NCBI GenBank assembly: GCA_025201765.1
Contig: MU623355.1
Span: 248,001 to 312,000, forward strand
DNA: 64,000 nt
Source: Daldinia sp. FL1419
Taxonomy: Eukaryota > Ascomycota > Sordariomycetes > Xylariales > Hypoxylaceae
Direction: 5' to 3'
In this document: positions 56,103 through 64,000 of the stretch, piece after piece
Position numbering within the stretch: position 1 is the first letter of the stretch
How the letters are laid out: each line of letters starts with the position of its first letter
Translations under genes and position numbers: made by a program
The notes under the pieces: model-generated
Told to the model about the DNA's origin: nothing
Database searches by the model: none
The model's input: the letters and a program-made list of their open reading frames with translations, nothing else

Positions 56103-59100
56103 GTGTCCACCATCGCTATGCGGAGTTACACAACTACTACCGTGCGTCCGCAACAATCTGAAGAACGATCCGAACAACAACCCCAACCACCGCCGGCTTC
56201 GAAACCGCAGCAGACAACATCCCGACCAAGAGATTTTTTCCAACGGACGCCGCCAGTCTTTCCGTCGATAGGCTTGGCGGAAAGGGTGCCTTTTGAAGTC
56301 CGGTCGAATCCTCTCGTTGATAGAGACCATCCGGAGTTCGTGAGGATAGAACGCTATTTTTTTACGTTGCTCCGGAATAGCAATCTTACGATCCAAGAAA
56401 TACTCGACGGCACGTTCGAGCCTCACGAGATCAGCATTCTTGAACCAGTCAGCCATCCACCTGAACTTGTCAAACTACAGAAAACAAACTCCATTCGTTA
56501 TCAGCAAATATTAGATACGCGCTTTAAAGGCAGCGTCCCTACACTACAACTAAAGTTAGCTTTTCTCTACTTTGGCTTACCAGTCGCTCCAATGAAGACC
56601 GGTTCGTCTCAGAAGCTAGTTATTAGGGACCTGGACTTTTTGGAGGATCAGCTCGAGGTCGCAAATGACCCTCTTGGATTTCTGGACGAGTACGCTGATA
56701 GAACATACGGCGAGCCGAACAGACATGTTCCAAACCGATATTTCCTCCAGCTTCCGCCGACACAAGAGTTCACATCTTTGCGTCTCCGTCCTCGGCTACA
56801 CGAAGGCTCGTCGCTGAGGCTGCGCGGTGGCGCGGCGCCCTCCAACATGGAGTGGGAACCGGAGGGTGATACCGCGTCTGGCTCAGTCAAGAGTCCTGTA
56901 AGAATTTTCGGGTATCAAGGATCGATTCTAGTAGACCCGGCCGACTCAGCATACGATAGTTTTGTTACCGCCGTAGATCAGCTCTTGGGGCTGAGGTATA
57001 AGTACAATTACTCTATTCGACTCCAGATATGGGATCAGACTGGTTCCGGTTCTGAACCGCTCGCCCAAGCAACAGGCATGATCTACCAGAAGGGCAAATG
57101 GCCTGGCGGCGAGGATGATATATCCGCACTAGTTACCAGACTATTCGGCCAGGAAAATGCGGATAGGCGATACTGCGGCTTTGTACTTTTCGACAAGGAG
57201 GAATTACCCGAATTTTTCCAGCCGTCCAGTTTAGATGATCGATACGTTGTTCGCGTATGGGATGAGGATAAAAAGAATATGGCATACATGAGGGTTCCAA
57301 ACACCCTCCAGCAAACCCATAGGCCAAATCAATTCAGTCAAGAATACCTACGAGCCATGCGGGCGCTCTTTCAGAAACCTCCTCATCAATATTTCAAGTT
57401 CTCGACAAGCGAGGAAGAATCAACTTACGGGCTCTTCGACCCACCCCCCGATGTTTGGGATCAGGTTATTCAAGATCAAACAAAGAATGACGAACTACCA
57501 CTTTTGAATTTCTCGACAATTGACGTACCTGACGATCTCGTACCGGTTTTTATACCAGGATTCAATTCTTATGACACCGACTTTTCGGGTACATCAGGTA
57601 AACCACCAGTAACCACTCTGGGCATAGACGATCTTAAATTAGATAAGGACGATGGTGTATCTGGAGTATCGAGGTTGATCAGCGCGGTGAACGCCGCAAA
57701 CCCATTTGCGATCACCGATCAGAAAAAAGTCGGCCTCCAAGTCTGGATTCCAGGGAATGACTTCTTGAACACCACGGTACCTGGTCGATTTATTAACCTC
57801 GTGGGCACCGAGATCAACGACCAGACGAAGCACGATTGGAAATCCGCCGTGCGTAGCTACCAAGGACCTAGGATTCACGCCCAGCCTGGAAAGATAAACA
57901 TTGTAGCTCGGCCCATATTTAGCACCTACAATATACACAAGAAGAACCAGGCTCAATCCCATTTCTCCGTCGACCTCAACGATTTAAAGCTATCGGAGTT
58001 TAAAGAAGAAGTTAAATCGAAAATATTTCCTAGGTATAACCCGAATTTGAAGAATCTGGTCCTACATTTAGTACAGTCAACTTGGTCGGGGAACGGAATC
58101 GACTTTGTAATCAGCACCGATACGGACGAAAGTGGGTGGCAATGGATCGTGAGACATATCACCGAACCTGATCTAACTATATCCATCGAATATTGGGAAA
58201 ATGGCTGGGGTAAGTGTCTGGAAGTCAAGCGGTATTAAACGTAGCTAACGTATAGCACCAAAGTTGTGGAAAAGGGGTCTACATGGGGACCACGCTACGA
58301 CACCAAGGAGCCCTTGTCACTAACATCGAAATTTGATGCGATGAATAAGGGTATCGCACCATATGATCCGCCTGTACAACGGGCATTCATAGAATCTAAG
58401 AATAATCTAGAGGGAGCCAGAAGAGCACAGTATCTAAGAGAACGGCTCTTCTGGGACAACGCGAGTATATTTGCTAACCCAACCAAGCCCGCATTGCCGC
58501 TTCAAGGTCCTCCTATAGAGACTCTCATCATGACGGGGCCTAACGTACCGGCGTTTACTGTCGCGATGCGCACTCCTACAGAGGTGGCTAGACTCGAAAA
58601 AGAAGTTCATACTTTACGTGGAAACCTTCTTGACAGGGTTAGGGAATGTCCTTATCAAGACTGCGAGCGGATTTTCAGATTCCAGGATGGGAGCGAGTTG
58701 GATCGTCACTTACGAGAAGACCACACTACTCTCCAGTGTTTCTTATGCGACAAAGAAAAGCACGTTCTACGTTTCTATGACGCCCAAAGTATTAGGCAGC
58801 ACTTCCTCGATAACCACTATGATAGTATCAAGGAGGAGCTTTTCGGCATCACCGGCAAACAGGGACCTAGTACAGGAAGGACCAAGTATTGCGACCGATG
58901 TGGGCGCGACCAGGCCATCTTAAATAACCTGATCGACCAAGGGTACCACGATAGTGTATGTAAGATTGGCCCGCATAGTCGTACAGTTTTTTGCGAATTC
59001 TGCGGGCGTGGTAAGAAAGATCCATTGGCAACATGCGAATGCGCCATGCATATCGATCAGGAACCGGCGGAGAACGACATAGTAAACTGTGGAACTTGTG

Positions 59101-60636
59101 GTTTAGAATACGATTCGACTATGGGTTCGCCGTACCGCGAAAAACATCGTTTTCACTGCAAACTACCTGGAGGAAGACCGAATGACTGCTGCCCTGGTTG
59201 CGGTATCAGTCTTGCCGACAGAAGTGAAGGCGAAAAGTCATCTCATATGTCTACATGTAGTGGATTATTACAGAATAACCAACTCCCGAGTCCCCCCAGC
59301 GCCCCGAAAGCTCCTGCCTATATTGAACCAACTCGTATAGTCAGAGCGGTTACTCCTCCGCAACCTTCTTCCATCTGGGGCGAGATACCTCCCGTTCAAC
59401 CTGTCGAGCCTGAAAAAGAGGAGACCATAATTGAGCCTCCAGCATTTACAGAACAATTAAAGCCGGAGTCAGATCCTTTCCGTCGATCACCTTCTCCACC
59501 ATGGGACGAATTTCTCGAACCACAGTCAAGGCCCTGGGCTTTTGCTCCGCAACCCGATTGGAGATGCTCGCGGTGTTTCAGAGCCGCTGGTGATGCCATG
59601 AATGAGATAGAGGTAAGTACATAACCCAAAGTATTTTATGCCAGTGGGACGATAGCTCATATGATGATAGATGCACATGAACGAAAGGGGATCCTGTAGA
59701 ATCCGCCGTACATTGGGAACAACAAAATACGGACCCGTACCTAATCGTAGTGGATGGATCATCCCCGAGGAGGGGTTTGACTTTAGAGAGGCGTACATAA
59801 AATTTACCAATGAGTACCCGGCATATAGGCATACCATGTTTCCGAGGCGCGAGGAAAGTATAGCCAGGGTCTGGAACGATCCCGACGACCTAAAGAAGGC
59901 GCACGGTAGTATCGAAGACGATCCGAACTACATGGGGTCGAGATTCCCAGCGCCTGAAATTGAGCGGCTGCCATGGCCACCTTACACTGGCGAGGTCACG
60001 CCAGTTGTCGAGAAGTATCCTCCTGGACCAGAATACATCTCATCTGAAGGAGAAAGTACCGGAGACTCGGAATTTGATGATGACTATAGTGACAATGAAA
60101 ATGGGGGATCGGTCCAATTATTTGGTCAAAGGTCCCAGGCAGTAAACCCATTGGAGGAAGACGTCTCGATGTCGACGGAAGAGAACAGCGAAGGAAGCTA
60201 CGGAGTTGGATCGGATGAACCCGACGACGAATACGATCCAAGGAAACAGCCGGCTGACACGGAAGACGAACTCTTGGAAGAATACTCCGAGAGAAGCGCC
60301 GTCTCGGATCCTATCCAAGAGCTAGGTATGGCTACGACTCCAAGGCGGAAGAGGAGACGTCATCTACCCCCTCCAGCTATTAAGACCGAGCTCAATTCGC
60401 CCCACGGGATCGATTATGTTCCATGGCTCACCCCGCAACCGCTTGAAACTCGCACTGGGTTGGCCGAATGGGATGCAACGAAGACAACTCCTCGATCTTC
60501 AGGGCGGGGTTCCCAGCCGCCGACTATTACAGCACCTAAGTCTGGCGTGTCCCGGTCCCGGAGAGCCACGTCTGGACCACCATCCTCCAAGTCACAGACT
60601 CGAGGTAAAGGGTTTACTTTTGTCGTTGAAAAATAA
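56103..60636 (+). CDS. Large Cys/His-rich (zinc-finger-like) protein of unknown function, 1473 aa
   Basis: Exons 56103-58209, 58264-59612 and 59671-60636; phases agree. I do not recognise the family. Residues 1-50 are Gln/Pro-rich and disordered; about 60-700 look mostly globular without a known domain. A short coiled coil (TEVARLEKEVHTLRGNLLDR, about 805-825) leads into a Cys/His-rich array at about 830-1040. It starts with two C2H2-like fingers (ECPYQDCERIF...HLREDH and CFLCDKEKHV...HFLDNH), then CDRCGRDQ, FCEFCGRG, NCGTCGLE and CCPGCGIS modules each followed by later His/Cys. A further CSRC pair stands at the exon 2 end. The C-terminal part is very acidic (about 1280-1370), then a basic PRRKRRR cluster (about 1377) likely to be a nuclear signal. 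Intron 1 uses a CAAAG acceptor after a GCTAAC branch site. A nuclear, chromatin- or RNA-related role is inference. Confidence 0.8.
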
Positions 60637-61463
60637 AGGGGGTAACTGAGTTACGACTAAGCGGGGCGGAGAGAGGGCGAACGGGATTAAACGGGCTAGA
60701 TATTTAGAAGACGAGGGTATATGAGATTAGAAGCGCGTTCGATTTTTATAAGTTTAGGTAGCTTTGTCTTTTTTCCTTAAGGATGGGCGATTCGGCCCAA
60801 CCTGGAGCTAGGTCTAGGTAGCTAACTGATCTTCTGCTCAAGTTTATAGCAACTATTTGACGATAATCGTATTAATGAACAGTGGTATATGCTACTTTGC
60901 ACATTCTTCTTTACACTGTGACCTATCCTTCAGGACCTTTGAATCGGGACTATGTGTTTTTGACTACCTAAACTAGCGGATTTGTATGTAGGTAACTACC
61001 TAAGCACCCAAGGTCTAAAACCCTTCCGAATCGCGCATTAAGTCATCTACATGGGACAGACGTTATCTAGTAAAAATCATGATGCACTGGACAACGTATA
61101 ACCTCCCGAAGCTGCCGCGTTGGCGTTAATAAAATCTTGTTACGACATTGTGGTACTCGATTCTTAAGCAGAAGAATGGCAAATCAGAACACCTCTCCTC
61201 TCGATTCGACGCGCCACGCTATCAACGTTGCTAATCTAGGCAGTCCTAATCCGGTCTCCGATGCCCAACCTCGAACTGGTATCATATTATGAAAACGGAG
61301 AAGAATACCCTCACTCGACCCTGAGCATTTCATGCCGGCCGCGGAAAGCGAGCGAGCCAGAATATAGCGGCCATTTCCAACCTGTTAGTTACGTAAATAC
61401 TTAATGGTATACACATCTTGTCCTAATTAGGGGCCATTTATGCACAAATTCATCCAGCCGTAG
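60637..61463. other. Intergenic between convergent genes
   Basis: 3' flanks of the 1473-aa gene (+) and the triphosphatase gene (-). TAGGTAACTACCTAAG near 60990 is a weak repeat-family member. No exon or RNA gene is recognised. Confidence 0.5.
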
Positions 61464-64000
61464 CTAAGATTGATTATGATGGTGCGGTGGTGGGCATCGC
61501 CGCGCCAAGAGACGTACGTTGTTAACGAGACCGTCGACTAAATCTTCGTACCTGTTCGGCTTTCTTTGCATGAGCATACGCCCATGTTCGATCAGATGGC
61601 GTGCCTCTAATTCTACCTCGAGCTCGTGTTCCTTTGCGGCACTAGCGGCTGCTTGGCCTGGTTGGCTGCCCGAGGTCGCTGGTCCCTGTTTCACTTGCGT
61701 TAAGTCGATCTGATAGAAACCATGCTTATAACTAAGCCGGTCTTTGATGCGGTCAGGGGGGCGCTCTTTATTTGGGTTTTGGCCGCGTTCGATTTCTTCG
61801 ACCGGACCATCCCAGTCCCATTCCAAATTAATGCTTATACGACAATCCAGGGGTAGGTGCGGAAAGTGTATGTTTAAATCGGCGATTCGAGCCTTGACAA
61901 TCTTGGCCAGGATATTGCTGGTGTTCTGCTCGTGCGTAGTAACGCGAGCCTTGATCGGCGCACCTTGCTGTAGTAGGCCGGAAATGCAAGCGGGCACGCG
62001 TTGACGCATATGGGGCGCAAGCTCGTAAAATCGGTCAACCTCTCGGCGATGCACATACTGCACTTGTACTCGAGGGGGCGTTGCATGGTTACGAGGGAAA
62101 GACGCTTTCACTTGCTCGTTTAGGAACTCATTGAGATCGCGATGTTGGTTCTATAGATGAGGCTCGAATTAGCATATCAACGGAACGAGTGGGAAAAGTA
62201 ACAAACCTCGGTCATGGAGCTGCGAAATGCGACCCTGCTACTATCCAATACGCACTCGCCCGCTCTGATTTGGGGGAAATATATGCGATCGTTGGTCATC
62301 TTGTCGATAATGATACCAAGCTTAGCTTCGATCTCGAATACCGCACCCCGGTTATGGACCTCTTCGAGATGCGGGAATTGGAGTACGTGGATTCCCAAAA
62401 AGTCTGCAACCTCGCGACATAGAATATTCTTTGGCGTCTCGTTACCGATGCTAGGCTCCCACGGGAACGGTTGACCGTTGAAAATAAAGGGATCCTTAGT
62501 AGTCGCATGACTAGGCTCTTCTACTTTGGGACCAGCCGTAGACCGCGTCGTTTCGGGCGAACCGTGTCGAGAAATATGCTCCGACTTCACATGCCCGCCG
62601 GCATCATTCTGATTATTTCCATTAACCAAACCAGTCGCGTTTGCCTGTTGACGAATGTGGTGTTTCAGAGCGAAATTTCGACTTGTCACCTTGGGCTGAT
62701 CGCGGTCTCTGCCATTCTGCGCCCAAATCGGCGGTCCGTCGTGTCTGATGCGTTTTCGGTGAGGCACCGCCGGTGATACTAACTGCTGCACTGGGGCGAC
62801 TGGCAGAGTAGGGCGGTTACCATTTAGCTGAGGCGGCGGCGGGGCCTTCCGACCATGCTCGAGCTCGTCAAGCCCAAGGTCTCTATGTTCTAGCTTTCGC
62901 TTTGCGGGAGTGCTAAGGTGTTGAGGCTCCATAGTGTTATTGGCGACGGGAACTTGTGGAGGACGTTGAGGGTTATAAGGATTTATGTCGCTGCTAGTAG
63001 AAGAAGGGCGATGGCCGCCGTTGCTGGGTAGACTGGGAACACGTGTTTTAGGTGAGACACTGACGCTTCTATCACGTTCACTCCGAGGTTGTGACCCGCG
63101 GCGAGATTCGGCAACAGCGTCGTAAGTGCCGTGACTACTGCCACTTGACATTCGGTGAATAGGTGCCGGAGGCGGGGGTTTGGGAGATGTCTGCGCTTGC
63201 TGAGAAGGGTACGCAGTAGCAACAATAGAAGCTCGTTTTTGGTATGGACTGGGAGGCTGCTTGTAACTTGCAATAGGCGATTGTCGCGGGGGTAAAGGTT
63301 GCCCTAGGGGTGTAGGAGGCTGAGATGGCTGACGTTGATGTTGTGGTTGGTGCTGCTGTTGTTGCTGTTGGTGTTGATGTTGGTCAATGAGAAGCGGGTG
63401 TGGGTGTATAGTCGCAACGGGGCTGCCTTGGACATAGGGGGGTCCATATGGGGCTGATTGGCTATGCGCAGACGTAGGTGTAGAAATCGATTGGATCGAA
63501 TGAGATCTTTGATGGAAATACTGAGTACTGCCGCCGGGCGTACCTACTGGAGGTGTTTGCGGCAGTGACTGAGCTTGTTGTTGGCTGTGAGTGTAAGAAA
63601 TGGAACTGTGCTGTGCTTGGGAATTATTGAAACTATCGCGAGGATAGGCACCTGTAGGCGCACTCGGACCAACACCTGGACCAGGGCTAGCGTTTGGTGG
63701 GCCGTATTGGTGTCTTTGCACGGGGCTCACGGGTGGCTGTTGCGTTGGAAACGGATAGCCTCCGCTCACGGTACTAATAGACGGCGTAAGTGTTTGTCGA
63801 TAAGGCGACGGCCCTGATATAGAAGCGCTTCCCGGGGATCGTAAATCGTGAGGACCTGGTGGCTGGAGCGGAGGAACAGGCGGTCTACCGGCGAACGCGT
63901 TCGGCGGGGGATTGTAAGTGGTCGGGGATTGGTACGGGCCGGCAGAACCTGGTGTACGATTCGGATGATTAGGAGGACCGGGAGGAGGATATTCGTGACG
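61464..64000 (-). CDS. CET1: mRNA-capping RNA 5'-triphosphatase (Cet1 type), 5' end outside window
   Basis: Exons >64000-62207 and 62150-61464 (56-bp intron, phase 0) give at least 826 residues; the frame stays open to the window edge, so the start codon is not visible. Cet1-type enzymes remove the gamma phosphate from nascent mRNA 5' ends in the nucleus, the first step of capping, using a metal-dependent tunnel fold. The catalytic domain begins near NILCREVADFLGIHVLQFPH. Metal-binding motif EIEAKLGIIID (two Glu) lies about residue 554 counted from the window edge. RREVDRFYEL, DCRISINLEWDWDG, RIKDRLSYKHGFYQIDLTQV and the closing Glu motif HELEVELEARHLIEHG follow. The first 500 residues are Pro/Gln/Ser-rich with a His/Gln run, far longer than in yeast Cet1. 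It is convergent with the preceding gene. Confidence 0.92.

Noticed and set aside
1..64000. CRISPR arrays, bacterial operons or insertion sequences
   Set aside because: Regular repeat-spacer structure and transposase motifs are absent, and spliceosomal introns throughout show a fungal nuclear genome.

Overview
The window is about 64 kb from a filamentous ascomycete (Pezizomycotina, most likely Sordariomycetes). This rests on short introns (about 45-135 bp) with GTAAGT-like donors, a Zn2Cys6 regulator, a LaeA-type methyltransferase, an MpaB-type oxygenase, a heme-thiolate peroxygenase, several fungal MFS families, and AT-rich intergenic DNA full of short TACCTAGGTA/(GGTA)n repeats. The class-level placement is inference from gene content and repeat style.

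Layout. 0.5-7.7 kb: diphthamide protein Dph2 (-), very-long-chain acyl-CoA synthetase/FAT1 (-), GPI-transamidase subunit PIG-S (+). 8.6-16.7 kb: MpaB-type oxygenase (+), an intron-containing tRNA-Thr(AGT), an eight-exon SAM methyltransferase (+), an unrecognised 346-aa protein (+). 18-26 kb: secreted gamma-glutamyltranspeptidase (+), a DJ-1/PfpI protein (-), frameshifted relics of an SDR and of a DHA2 transporter (+), a short heme-thiolate peroxygenase (-). 26-30 kb is nearly empty apart from one possible 77-aa protein. 30.7-39.1 kb: an intact DHA2 transporter (+) convergent with a Zn2Cys6 regulator (-), then a 1009-aa fungal protein (-). 39-43 kb is repeat-rich with one uncertain gene. 44.4-54.6 kb: four minus-strand genes in a row (Jen1-type carboxylate transporter, DHA1 transporter, NCS1 permease, transaldolase). 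56.1-60.6 kb: a 1473-aa Cys/His-rich protein (+). 61.5 kb to the end: RNA 5'-triphosphatase of the Cet1 type (-), whose 5' end lies outside the window.

Most genes had to be assembled from several exons, and the splice joins given here were worked out by hand from reading frame, splice signals and family resemblance. Core housekeeping functions (Dph2, PIG-S, Cet1, FAT1) alternate with accessory genes for transport, oxidation and methylation. The clearest functional pair is the regulator and transporter at 30.7-35.3 kb. Nothing here is a proven new system. The best leads are the large zinc-finger-rich protein, the dispersed palindromic repeat family, a GC-rich hairpin-rich island near 11.1 kb, and several very small exons.
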